From: Cristatella mucedo
Lineage: Eukaryota > Bryozoa > Phylactolaemata > Cristatellidae
Direction: 5' to 3'
Length of the DNA: 64,000 nucleotides
Assembly: GCA_009760855.2 (NCBI GenBank)
Contig: WPIO01000016.1
Coordinates: 4,797,001 to 4,861,000 of the forward strand
Positions 35,956-46,385 of this stretch are shown here, piece after piece. Below the pieces are notes generated by a model, which did no database searches, was not told the DNA's origin, and worked only from the letters and a program-made list of their open reading frames with translations. The stretch's first letter is position 1. Each line of letters opens with the position of its first letter. Both the position numbers and the translations under genes were made by a program.

Positions 35956-37382
35956 GAAGACGTCCGAAAAGCGGGCGGCAGCGGCGGCGGCGGCGGCGGC
36001 GGCGGTGCACGCACGGTTTCCGATGCGCAGCTTTAGCGGCGCTCGTCGGCCTGATCAGTCCGCTGTCCGTAGCTGCGCCCAAAGCTGTGCGTTTTAACGC
36101 GTTTCTCAGCGCCTCACTCCTCGCTGCTGCTCTGTTCGTCTGCCTTACGGAAGCTCGATCACGCGGTAGCTCGATCGTGCGGAAGCTCGATCGCGCGACT
36201 TCGCCGCTTCTCGCCGCTGCCGACGCCGTCGCCGAAAGCAGAGGTTCGTCGCCGGCCTCTTTCTTGTGCAATGCGACACCGTAAAGTACGGTTGACAAGA
36301 GCCCTGGCGTTTTCAGCGGTTTTTGGAGGCTGGGCACGTTTTACCGCGGTGCCGCTCATGCTAAACGCGGTGCTACGTTTCGTTGCTGCTGCCGCTCCTG
36401 CTAGTGGTACTTTTAGTCGCCTCTTTGTTTCCTATTAAGACACTCTACGTGTTTAGAGTCTTTTGATGGCAGCACTCTAAAAACCAAAGCGACGGCGAGT
36501 CCCACTTTTTTGCCCTGACAGTGCTAAACTAACAACAACATGACTAAAAGAAGTCGATAGAATTGTGCACTACTTGCCCTTCGCAACCCACATTCTCGGC
36601 TTGTGCGGTGACGCAGGCATTGCTCACCGCCTGCTGCCGCGGCGGCGGCACGGAGCGGCGGCGGTACGGAGCGGCGGCGGCGCGGCGTCTCTCTGACGCT
36701 CCCGGCAATTACTCTTATTCCAACACGCCGAGCGATCAGAAGCCGTCTCCCGTGGGACTGAGCTGATTTTGACGATATTTTCACCGTCGGCGGTAGATGG
36801 TCGCCCAAACGGTGGCCTGCCAGTGCAGTGCTCCACTTGTTTGGTTGTCGCGATTACTCCCCGTGAAGCCTTCAAGCTCAAGCTCGACAGTGTCGGCCTT
36901 GACATGCCACTCTCGAGCTGACGTCACGACCTCAGCCGTATGCAGTGAAATCCGGCAAAGAAATAAACGGCTTTTGACTTTGCTACTTTGCGCAGCGCGT
37001 GAATGGACTTTCAATGCCGGACGGCCAAGAGTAAAGCAAGACAGAAAATACTGCTACAGTTAACTGTGAGGTGTTTTGACATTTCAAACTCCACAACGTT
37101 CAGCCAGTCAGGCCGAGCCGCAAGGAGAACGCGAAGAAAAATAGCCAAAGGCCAGTCGAGGTGGGCGCGGTGGCGGTAGCGCCCCGCCTTCATCCGTGCG
37201 GGTGAGCAGTAGCAGTTGCGATTCGTCTCAAGTGTGACATTGCTAGCAGTGTACTTGATTTTATTGGTTGCCTATATTTTCCGCTACGAAAATGAAAAAA
37301 TGCGAGCAGCCACACTTTATTAACGTCGTGATAACCTGAACGGGTGATTCTTTTTTCAAAGTTTTCGCTGATTCCGTGTCAA
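35956..37382. other. GC-rich to mixed spacer
   Basis: A (CGG)n run lies at 35981-36006. A plus frame at 36087-36284 looks like a signal peptide, but it begins with GTG and has no in-frame ATG, so I did not call it. No other candidate is seen. Confidence 0.4.
36147..36197. repeat. 16-bp tandem repeat, 3 units
   Basis: GAAGCTCGATCACGCG, GTAGCTCGATCGTGCG and GAAGCTCGATCGCGCG. Confidence 0.85.
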
Positions 37383-37522
37383 AGCTGGGGTTGGTCCGGC
37401 GGTTAAGGTGCTCGCCCCCGACCGAGGTCAAGGCTGAGGTCGTGGGCTCGAGCCTTGAGGCACATGTGAAGCACCTGAATAGAGATTTAGTTCTCTTTTG
37501 GCGCTGTACAAATGAATTATAT
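37383..37522 (+). mobile_element. SINE-1
   Basis: GGGTTGGTCCGGCGGTTAAG, GCTCGCCCCCGACCGAGG, B-box region GGGCTCGAGCC, tail GCACCTGAATAGAG...TTTGGCGCTGTACA. Confidence 0.9.
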
Positions 37523-37879
37523 AATTCGGCCTTGAATTTTGAGTCCAAGCTAGAACCGAGAAAGGTTGGCACCGTTGCTGCTATACCGTGAGTTGACTTT
37601 GTTTGAGGGAATATGCAAGGAAAAAGGCGTTCTAATATACTTAAAATAAACTGAACAATAATCAATATCCTCCATTCTTGAGTCAGTTTTCAGAAGTTCC
37701 AATGATCGAACGCAAGTATCCAGCTTAAAAAAATTGCAACCCACTTGAGGTCTGCACCAGTTTTAGTTAAATTGGCTCAAAGAAGGCCTGACTCTCGTAA
37801 TGCGCCATCAGCCAACTCTTCGGTATAATGCGAGAAGCTAGATAAGCTCGCGTAACCTTTTGAAGGATTCCATGGGATG
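37523..37879. other. Spacer, nothing recognised
   Basis: Lies between two SINE-1 copies of opposite orientation. No gene seen. Confidence 0.4.
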
Positions 37880-37980
37880 CATAATTTATTTGCATAGCAC
37901 CCTAAGAGAATTAGATCTCTATTCAATCGCTTCGCATGTGCCACAGGGCTCCAGCTCAGTCCGCCTCGGTAGTCGAACAT
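37880..37980 (-). mobile_element. SINE-1, 3' portion, minus orientation
   Basis: On minus the hairpin tail GCGATTGAATAGAG...TAGGGTGCTATGC and AAATAAATTATGC are clear. The head is rearranged (CCGAGGCGGACTGAGC). Confidence 0.75.
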
Positions 37981-38451
37981 GATGAATCAGCTTGACTTCG
38001 ATTGTCAAAGGCACCATTGCCGCTGAGCTTAACCAGGGTTAGGTCGATATCAATGTAGCTGCATAAGATCAACGCACGTGTGTGCGACCGATAGCCGAGC
38101 CTGAATCGTTGAGTTCAAGCTCGAGGCAGCCACAGACAGTCTCACACTGCGATAGTCTCCCCTGCGATAATGATCTCACCCTATCGGGCTTGTATTTCCT
38201 TATCACTATGCGGTAAAGTCAGAAATGGTCCAAACCCCAGCCCCTTTCTTCAAGAAAGCCTGCACCTTACCATCAGTAATTCGACGTGCTTCTATAAAGC
38301 CAAGACTCGCCTAAACATCTCGGTTAGTCTCTCAAAAGTGGAAGATGACCTTTTCGCCTAGCTGCCTTGGTTGGATGCATGTCACCTGAAGGCGCGCTGC
38401 ACGTAGCGTGCAGAAGCCGAGCGTGTGAAAGTGGTCGGTAATAATAATAAT
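37981..38451. other. Spacer with a LINE-like patch
   Basis: A plus frame at 38170-38361 has faint resemblance to the C-terminal LINE region but is too diverged to call. No gene seen. Confidence 0.35.
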
Positions 38452-38640
38452 ATAATATATCTAGCTGATTTAACAGCCTCCATTTGTATAGCGACAGAAG
38501 AGCCTTTGCAGCTATCACCACCGCTTGCAGTGGCGAAAAAGGATCGCCCACCACAGGATTCGATACCACGACCTCGGGACCGAGGTCGTGAAAAGCAACC
38601 GCCTTACCCAGTGAGCCATTACCTTGCCACAGGCTGGATC
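38452..38640 (-). mobile_element. SINE-2, near full length
   Basis: Matches the 35.8 kb copy throughout: tail in reverse AGCTGATTTAACAGCCTCC, body ACCACCGCTTGCAGTGGCG, B box in reverse GGATTCGATACC, head ACCGAGGTCGTG...GCAACCGCCTTACCCAG. Confidence 0.9.
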
Positions 38641-38991
38641 CACGGCCACGTGCCCCTACCGATGTTGAGGCTTACTGAGTCAAGCTTCGTGCTCTGGAGC
38701 CAACTAATTCGGGTGCATTACCATCGTCATTGTAATTCTCCTACGGCCACACCCCGAGCGGAATAGCTAAAACCTTTTGCAATGGCGAACCTCTATACGA
38801 CAAACCAAAAGTGCCCAAAACTAGCCACCACGTTCGCGAAAGATTCAAATATCTCAAACTCACGGCGGCTGAGCGTCTTAAAAACCGTGGAAGCGGTCAC
38901 GAGTATGCATACGTTCCGTAGGCGCATAAGATCCACGACGCTTCGTGGTTCAAGTGACTCCAGTCTTATCTTCAAACACCTACACTTGATA
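38641..38991. other. Spacer, nothing recognised
   Basis: Lies between a SINE-2 and a LINE-A tail. Short frames only. Confidence 0.4.
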
Positions 38992-39078
38992 TAATAATAA
39001 TAATAATAGTAATTTGTTTTATATGGCGCCCTCAGAGAACTCAATCTTTTTCTAGGCACTTTACTTTTGCTTGCAAAT
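38992..39078 (-). mobile_element. LINE-A 3' tail fragment, minus orientation
   Basis: TATAATAATAATAATAATAG, hairpin in reverse (GGCGCCCTCAGAGAACTC, TTTTTCTAGGCACTTTAC). Confidence 0.85.
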
Positions 39079-39487
39079 GAAGGATATGCGTGCGTTCGAA
39101 TGATTCAGTGGCTCCCGACTTCCTGACTTCCGATTCTGCCTGCGAGCAGCTCGCCCCGACGATGCAGCAGTAGCGGTCGGTGGGGCGTGGCGTGGGTGGC
39201 CAGCTGCCAAGCGGAAAGCAACTGACTTCGAAGTCACTAAAAGATTCAAGTTTTGTTCGGTCGGTCTGCACTATGGCTCACAACAGCTAATTGGTCTCAA
39301 TTCACCTGCTGTTGACCAGTTGCAGCTATGGGCACGTCAACGGCTGCCTTCTGCCTCTCACCCTCTTAATGCGAATGCCTCGATATCTAGGGTGTGCACT
39401 TTTTTCTGTTCAGTTGGGCTAAGCCACCGCTGCGAATGCACTGAGCCACGCTAAGCCTGACCTAGAATCGGGGCCGAACTCAGGGCA

Positions 39488-39648
39488 GACTCAACGAAGG
39501 ACGGACTAATCTGCTCTCAGAATCAACGAAGGGCAGACCAATCTGCTCTCAGAATCAACGAACGGCTGACTAATCTGTTCTCGGACCCACGAAGGGCAGA
39601 CTAATCTGTACTCAGACTCAACGAAGGGCAGACTAATCTGCTTCGCTT
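39488..39648. repeat. 32-bp minisatellite, 5 units
   Basis: Units of the type TCAACGAAGGGCAGACTAAT CTGCTCTCAGAA, four of 32 bp and one of 31 bp, with the last cut short. Confidence 0.88.
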
Positions 39649-39791
39649 GTCATTGGGACCTCAAACTGAGTCGCATTAGCCATTCCCGAGCTGGCGGCAG
39701 CGGCGGTGGCGAGCGGGCAAGGGGGGAGGGAGGGTACGGTGATTTGGCGATTATTTGCGATGATGGCTAGGCTGTTCGGTGGGACAGCTTA

Positions 39792-39844
39792 CTAGCTAGC
39801 TACGCAGGGCGCGCTCGCAGAGCGCGGACTGCGTAGCTAGCTAG
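39792..39844. repeat. Long near-perfect hairpin, 25-bp arms, 3-nt loop
   Basis: Left arm 39792-39816, loop GCA, right arm 39820-39844. The outer parts (CTAGCTAGCTACGCAG and its complement) pair perfectly, then 2 mismatches, then GCGCTC/GAGCGC closes the loop. 23 of 25 pairs match. Confidence 0.9.
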
Positions 39845-39849
39845 CTAGC

Positions 39850-40303
39850 CAGAGCGCTTGTCGAGCGGAAAAGAGCAACCAAACGAAGCGCAGCCGTTGA
39901 CGTGCGCAGCCCGAAACCGCTCTCGAGTTGCGGCAGGTGCGAATTTACGTCGCCGCGAGCTGCTGCACCTGTCCTCAGAGCGGTGGCTGCAAATGCTGAC
40001 GCTAAGAACATCCGAAAACGGATGGCGCTCAACGAAGAGGTGTGAGCACCCTCTGTGTGCGATTTTGACTGTAGCGGTTGAGCCACTGGAAGCTGCTCAG
40101 ATAGGCGATCGTCGAATAGGTTAATTCAGCGGAGTTCAGCCTCTGTCGGATCACACACGGGCAATTCTTGGCGGGACCCAGTACGTTTTCGGCCTCGCAC
40201 TAGTCATCCGGAAGCAGTTTTGTCGACGGGAGTTTGATCAGCTGCACCTGACAGCTCGCGCAAGCCCATTCGGTCGATGCAGTGAGCGTGCGCTAGCGAC
40301 AAC
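39850..40303. other. GC-rich spacer, nothing recognised
   Basis: Overlapping frames on both strands at 39841-40124 have no motif. Confidence 0.4.
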
Positions 40304-40460
40304 CTGGTTTGGACCGACATGTGGTCGAGATGCTCGCCTTGACCTAGGTCAAAGTGAATTTATTGGACGGCAAAAGTCACGTGGGCTCGAGCCTGTAGCA
40401 TATGTGTAGCGCCTGAATACAGATTTAGCTAATATTTGGCTCTCTACAAATAAATCATTT
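40304..40460 (+). mobile_element. SINE-1 with internal insertion
   Basis: TGGTTTGGACCGACATGTGG, GCTCGCCTTGACCTAGGTC, then about 25 extra bases (AATTTATTGGACGGC) before GTGGGCTCGAGCC, and the tail GCGCCTGAATACAG. Confidence 0.85.
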
Positions 40461-40719
40461 ATGCAATCAGTTCATTTGACACGTAAGTGGTAGAAGAGAG
40501 GGCGTACTGTTAACGTCTTGGGCACTTCGATTGGTTTAGGGCTCGCTACACTCTACACAGGAAAAAATACTTCCTCTTTGTCCGCGAAAGCTTTTGCGCC
40601 GGCTGCTTTTCTTTGCCTTTCGCCGCTCGCTGCACCGCAGCTGCGAAAGGAAAAGGTCGAGAATGTCGACCAGAGTTCGGGTCTGGCAGCAGCAGCAGCA
40701 GAGCATGCGCTCTTTCTTT

Positions 40720-40878
<159 letters not shown>

Positions 40879-40879
40879 T

Positions 40880-42900
40880 CTCCACGGCCTACGGCAGTTT
40901 TATTGCTACCCTAGCGGCAGCAGCTGGCTCGTATTCATCATTACAAAATGTCGTAAAGGTCCTCGAGACCATAAAGCTCATCGGGCTGCCATTTCCCTTT
41001 GCGAAGCGACTTAATTAGCTCCCGCCGAACCACCGCCGGGGAATGCGAGTCTCAGGCTGCGCGCGGTCTGAACGGCACGAGCCCCGAGCGTCGGACTGGC
41101 GGGCGGGCGGGCAGGCGCTGAAGAATGGGCGCCACCTGAGCGCGAGCAGCAAGAGCTCGCATTGGTGTTTCCGGTCGGGGTTTTCGGTCGGAAACAGGTG
41201 CGCGCTCCAGCGTGGTATCGGTGGCAACGTCAAAGATGCGACAGCGTTGCATCTGAGCGAGCTGTTGGAAACGCGCTAGCACTCGTTGCTCAAGAATGGC
41301 AACTGCACGGAAGGAAGCGGGTGAACGTGGCAGCGAACGTGTGCATTGAGCAACGCTCAATTTAGCACCGCTGTGCTGCTGAAAGAAGTACGCTGACTCG
41401 AGTGCAGCGCGGCTGATTGGCGCGAGCTCATGCGATTCGCAAACGGTGAAATACAGTAAACCGGCCAGGCTGCTTGCAGCGGCTGCAGGCAACGGTCACG
41501 CCGAGCCAGTGTCGAGGGCTGGTCTTATCAGTCTGTCTGCGCCTTGTTCGCTACGTTGCCGCAGCAGATTGGCGCCTGCTGGGTTTCTATTGCAGGGATT
41601 GCACTTGCAGGGTCTCCTTCACAAAATGCAGTGACAATTAGCGTGCATTAACAAGTATCGGAAACAGCAATAGCATTCGCTATGTCCTTCAGTTTTGCTG
41701 CGAAGTCCGAGCCTGCATGCGATCAGCTAGGCACTAAGCGAGATCGCAGCTACTCTCGGATTGTTTTTCTCAAGTGACGATGAAAATTCCTGCTGCCATC
41801 GCCTTCGTAAATGGACGCGCGAGGAGGAGTCGCCGCTAATGAGACGTCCGTGTGGTGGCGGATAGTGTTTCGAAAAACAAGGGCGGGTACCGCGAATACG
41901 GCTTGCATCTCGCTAATGGAACCTAATAACGACGGAAATCGAAGAGCATGGCATCGGGGAAAATGAGGCTCCCAACCGGCCGGCCAGAACGCGACCAGTT
42001 GATCCTCGGCGCTGCCCGCGAGCTAAGTGAATTTGAGCAGAGGCTCGCTCGGCGTTGGCGCTCCGCATTGACCAGGTTCTGGACGCGCGAGAGCCCGCCC
42101 CCACCACATTGAGGCACGCTCGCTGAGAGGTGTTACCGCGACGGCAAGAGGACGCTTCGCTCCACCGGCTGCTCGCAGCCGATCCGTGCATTCGGCGGCC
42201 ACGCGGCACGTGGCCCGCTTGTGCTGTCTGCGCTCATTCCTTTTGGCGACGGCACAGCGACGTCCTCGACCTCTAGTTAGAGCGTCCGGTCTAATGCTGC
42301 GCACTAAAACAGCTTCAAGCCACCCGAAATGAACGGTTGCACTGCACGAAAGCAAGTCGAGTGCAGCGGAAGCGAAGGAGACAGTGGTCTAGAGCGCGGC
42401 GCGTGCGCCTCACGCCTGGCGTGCGCTCGGCTCGTGTTCGCGCGACGGAAATAATCGAAAGCAGCGAACGCCGCCGCAATATAATACATCGAAATATAGC
42501 CGCCAGAATAGATAGGAATGCGGCGGCGGCGGCGTGCATAAGTGCTGCGGACATGGAGCTGAGCGGGATCCCGGGGAGGGATCCGGGAGCCGATTTTGTC
42601 AATCGAATGCGAGCGTCGAGTCCGACGCTATTACTATTTGCGTCTCTTCGTAGTGGAACCTGCTCTTTCGGTGGGGCGCGACGCGACTCGAGTTTGCCAC
42701 GAGCGCGCAACGCGGGAAAGCGTGCACCGTTCTGCGGACACGTCTTCATTGAAGAAAGAGAAATTAAGCCAAGACCGGATCGCTCTTTGTCCACGCCGCA
42801 GTTGCTCGCACTTCAAGACGACGGATCATCAACGGTCACGGACGGTCGGATGAATGATCGCAGGCAATGATTCCGACTGAAAGCCGTTCTGCGTGGCTCA
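40880..42900. other. CpG-rich island without a supported gene
   Basis: Many overlapping frames on both strands, the longest 177 codons (42337-42870 on plus). I looked for a signal-peptide exon or membrane-span exon like those of genes 1-3 and found none that stands up. A short palindromic patch (GGATCCCGGGGAGGGATCC) lies at about 42568. Confidence 0.4.
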
Positions 42901-44220
42901 CTATAAGCAGTGGCCATGGCCGTTAAGACCGTTCTTCTGATCTGTAAAATGGATGTGGCAGTTCCATCAGCCGACCTTTTCTTCTACTTTGCTGGATACT
43001 CGTCTAATTTTAGCCGCCGCTTTCTACGTGTTACTGCTAATGCCAACAGAAAAAGGTCTCTATCCCCGAGCACAAATATCTGGAGGTTTTGATATCTTTA
43101 TTAGAAAGGTCGAAGCGTGCTTGTGGTTAGACATGTCATTTTTTCGTGGTGCTTAGCCAGATCCCTAATGATCTCTACGTCTCACGCTTAATACGAATAT
43201 CTCTTGCTGTTTGTGAATCTACTGCTAGGTTCCAATACTGCGTAGTACTTATTGCACCGACTTAGTGGACCACAGTCACTCAGCGTTGCAGCGCAGCTTG
43301 GCATACAGTCAGGCCCGGCAGCCTCATCAACTGGATGACTTGGCATAGTACATACGAGTGTCGAGAGCTCTCGGCCGCCATGTGGCGCTTGAGATTGCCC
43401 GCTACGGTTCAACCAATTTGCCAACCATGTCAGCTTCCCCATCCATGGGTTGTCTATACAGAAAGCACGCTGTGTCTCACCTATTAAGACAAAACTTCCC
43501 TTTTCTTGTAGTGCTTATGGCGAAATACATCGCTGGTAGCACACCAATGGCCACTTCTTGCCAAAAGGTTAGAGTTGCTGAATCTGGATCCACGGTAACT
43601 GGATGTAAGATTAGGATCCTAAATGAGCACTACCCATCTGACATTCAGGTGCTTCGCAGTAGCAGAGGGAGAGCATAACAGTAGCCTACTGCAATATCGA
43701 GCGTCGGCGACTGACTGATACATCCTGTGGGCGGCTGCTATGTAAAAGACCCGGCGGAATCTCGTGGGAAGCGACGTCAGGCTGCTAAACCCCTGACTCT
43801 TGTCTGTCTATCTGCCCTGGCACGCAGTCATAGACGAGACTTTAATCGCACGCAAGAATAATTGCTTACTTTAACTAAGATGGATGCTGAAATGACATGA
43901 AAGTCTACTCTTGCGATGCTAGAACCTCTGCCTTTACTCTGCTACATAATATGCTCCTCTGATCAAGCTTTTTATCGCACTGCTATTTGGCGGGTAGGGT
44001 TGAGGGCTCGCGTAGCTGTAGCGATGATGCCTTTGAAGGATGCGCAACAAACGTACTCGAGCTCGTAGGAATTCTTGCATCTAAGGCAGTCCGCGGCTTT
44101 TGCAGCTGTTGCAAACGGCTCCAGAGTACTGAATCTGTAAAGCATACATGCCGGCGATTATCGTGCCCGTGACAGCCATGACCGATAGAACGCATACGAT
44201 GTGAATACTTTTTAGTTCAA
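42901..44220. other. Spacer downstream of gene 3
   Basis: Mixed composition, short frames only. The frame at 42910 has a hydrophobic start but lacks a convincing promoter or donor. Confidence 0.4.
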
Positions 44221-44226
44221 TTTATT
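44221..44226 (-). terminator. Gene 3 AATAAA poly(A) signal
   Basis: AATAAA on minus (within ATTAAAATAAATTG), about 153 nt after the stop codon. Suits a short 3' UTR. Confidence 0.6.
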
Positions 44227-44378
44227 TTAATCTCTCCACACTGTTGCAGTCAAAAACATGCACTGCAGCTACAGCTTAAGCAGACAGCGGCCTTGGCGGC
44301 AACAATATTTCTGAACACGTCGAGCAGAAACTTGGTCTTAAGGATGGTTGCCTGCTCCACGGTGCTCTTTAAATCGGG

Positions 44379-45419
44379 CTAGCAGGATCCTGAAGTGCGC
44401 CCCCACTGGTGATATACTACGGTTTCGAGAACTTCATAATCGGTCGTCTCACCTCCGTTGGCATCAGAGGGACTGCCTGCGCTGGCATTCATTTCCCGAC
44501 AATTGACTTCGATTTGGGACGATGAGTCGAACTCGGTCATGCTAATTATTTCGGTCTGAGTATCCTCCGGTACTTCGGTCGTCAGCGCATTGAAACCATT
44601 CAACGTGAAGCCCGGATTCTCGGTATTGCTCTTACAGAAGCGGCAGAGACAGCCAAGGCATGCAGCTAAATAGCCAACTATGGCAACCGCAAAGGCAACC
44701 GTCTGAATTATGGATACATAATTGGTAGTCGATCCATCTCCTTTATGGACTGCAGGGCCTGTTGCTGGCTTGGTAGTTTCTGAGCTCATGGATGTAATTG
44801 TTATCTTGTCGCTCGTCATTAGGCCATACTTGAATGTCGATGCTACAAAGAGGAAATTCACATAAGCCTCGCTACAGCCAAATAGGCTACCCATTTTCAG
44901 CAAGTTCGGCTTTGCAGACGACATGTAGGCGTAATGTACTCTATATGTTAGCGTGGTAGACGCATTAACTAATTTACGAGCAGTCATATATCGTCAACTG
45001 CATAGAAATGCATGTCATTCGAGCAGGTACAAGGTTACGGTGTTGCTTGTACGGTATGGTAAGCGCCGGCGAGCTTCAGGCAAGCTACATTCCTGTACAG
45101 TCGGTTGGAAAGCATCGGATGCGGATGACCTAGTTACTTCCTGGCAATAGGCAACATATCCTGCTCGCTACTCAACCCTCGTGCCAGTGGCAGCCATTGC
45201 AACGCGCGTCATTCCTTCAACCGCAATCAGCTCAGGCAGCTTTTCCATTGCGGTACAAAAGCCGACACGGCGGCGATGCGACGAGGCTACCTTACCGTCC
45301 ATCTCTGAGCTAGCCGGCTCCGTCGAAATGAAGACAGTCGATGCGGCTGCACAGACCGCGACTCCCGTCGCTGCGAGGAGGATCAGTGCGTACAGGAGAA
45401 TCACCTTCAAGGCAGCCAT
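44379..45419 (-). CDS. Gene 3: two-exon single-pass membrane protein with YEVL tail motif (predicted)
   Basis: This is the best-supported gene. Exon 1 is 45419-45296: ATG, a long hydrophobic signal peptide (MAALKVILLYALILLAATG), ending at donor GACG|GTAAGG in phase 1. Exon 2 is 44842-44379, entered at TTTCCTCTTTGTAG|CA in phase 1. The joined frame is 588 nt, 195 residues. The ectodomain (about 25-83) is Ser/Thr-rich. One span lies at about 84-107. Four cysteines sit at the end of the span and just after (103, 106, 108, 111; CLGCLCRFC), possible palmitoylation sites. The tail is acidic and Ser/Thr-rich and ends with DYEVLETVVYHQW (Tyr 177 and 185) and a terminal Cys. YEVL fits a Y-x-x-hydrophobic sorting motif and is shared with gene 2. 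A TATA box lies upstream and AATAAA downstream. Family and function are unknown. Confidence 0.72.
44843..45295 (-). other. Intron of gene 3 (453 bp, phase 1)
   Basis: GT donor at 45295-45294 (GTAAGG), AG acceptor at 44844-44843 behind a strong pyrimidine tract. Confidence 0.65.
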
Positions 45420-45513
45420 GCCAGAGAGCCGAGAGAGAATGCCTGCTACCCGCCCGTTCCGAACCGATCGAGAGCCCGGCTCCAGATGGAACCACCCAGC
45501 AGCGGCGAACAAC

Positions 45514-45520
45514 ATTTATA
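45514..45520 (-). promoter_or_regulatory. Gene 3 TATA box
   Basis: TATAAAT on minus in the context CCCCCACTATAAATG, 95 nt before the ATG. A start site about 30 nt downstream would give a 5' UTR of about 65 nt. Confidence 0.65.
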
Positions 45521-45796
45521 GTGGGGGAAAAATAGGGCTGGCTGGCACCGGGTCGCTCCAATGACATTCCGCAGACGTCATTCAGTATCGAAGGACCGAG
45601 AAGCCCAGCGTAAGTCCATAAGTGGGCATCCCAGGGATTAGCGTGGCGAAAAACAGCCTGGCCCATAAAACCCAGGCTAATGACTGGCCGGCCGGCAGGC
45701 AGAGAATGCCTTGGACGCCTGAACTACAAGGGCGTATCTCCCACGAGAATCTGGCGGCGGTTCTCTCCACAGGCCGACCGCAGCGGCGGCCGCGCT

Positions 45797-45825
45797 GCTG
45801 CTTCTGCTGCTGCTGCTGCTGCTGC
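45797..45825. repeat. (CTG)n trinucleotide repeat upstream of gene 3
   Basis: TGCTGCTTCTGCTGCTGCTG run, about 9 triplets with one TTC interruption, some 280 bp upstream of the TATA box. Confidence 0.85.
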
Positions 45826-45891
45826 CATTTACCGCACCTATACCGCACCAACGGGCCCTGACCGGTGCTCGCCGTCTGCTCAAGGCGGCCA

Positions 45892-45944
45892 GCTCCGCGC
45901 CACTGCGCCACTTCGAGTAGCGAAGTGGCGCGGTGGCGCGGAGC
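45892..45944. repeat. Long near-perfect hairpin, 24-bp arms, 5-nt loop
   Basis: Left arm 45892-45915, loop AGTAG, right arm 45920 onward to 45944. Arms carry CTCCGCGCCAC and GCGCCACTTCG; one internal mismatch. It lies about 375 bp upstream of gene 3. Confidence 0.9.
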
Positions 45945-46099
45945 GGGGAGCTCTCTCAGCTTTTGACTCTCTGCTGACAGCTTCGAAGCGCTAGACCGGC
46001 CGCATGTATTGGAGCGATGTCGCTCTGTGCACTCGAATCAGATATGCACGCTGTACTCGCAAGTCATTGAGGAGCTAATTAAAGTTCCGTATAACCAGT

Positions 46100-46385
46100 C
46101 TCTCCCGCAACGACAACTACTCTCCTGCAGCCGACTATGGCTCATCCTTTTCCAGCGGTCCTGAGCTGCCGCTTCTATGCTACTCACTACCTCAACTGTT
46201 CTCATGACTCTGCTATGTTTCCCACTTTCTCTTTGTTGCATGAGACGAAGTCTGTTGGCTACCGAATGCTTGTACCGAAAGCTGCTTAGGCCGTGAGTGC
46301 GCTATACAAAATTCTCCTGCGTAACACCCATATGTTTTTTATGACTTTGTGGAGTTGCAGACGGAGATGCATTACATTACTCTCC
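46100..46385 (+). mobile_element. LINE-B 3' tail
   Basis: CGCAACGACAACTACTCTCC, GCTACTCACTACCTCAAC, GAAGTCTGTTGGCTACCGAA, GTGCGCTATACAAAATTCTC, GTTGCAGACGG, ATTACATTA. Heavily 5'-truncated. Confidence 0.92.

Noticed and set aside
36087-36284. Signal-peptide-like plus frame (RFNAFLSASLLAAALFVC)
   Set aside because: It starts with GTG, has no in-frame ATG, and runs into a 16-bp tandem repeat with no good donor.
42910-43092. Possible signal-peptide exon (AVKTVLLICKM) after a TATA-like CTATAAG
   Set aside because: The TATA-like site is about 10 bp from the ATG, which is too close, the hydrophobic part is short and no convincing donor follows.
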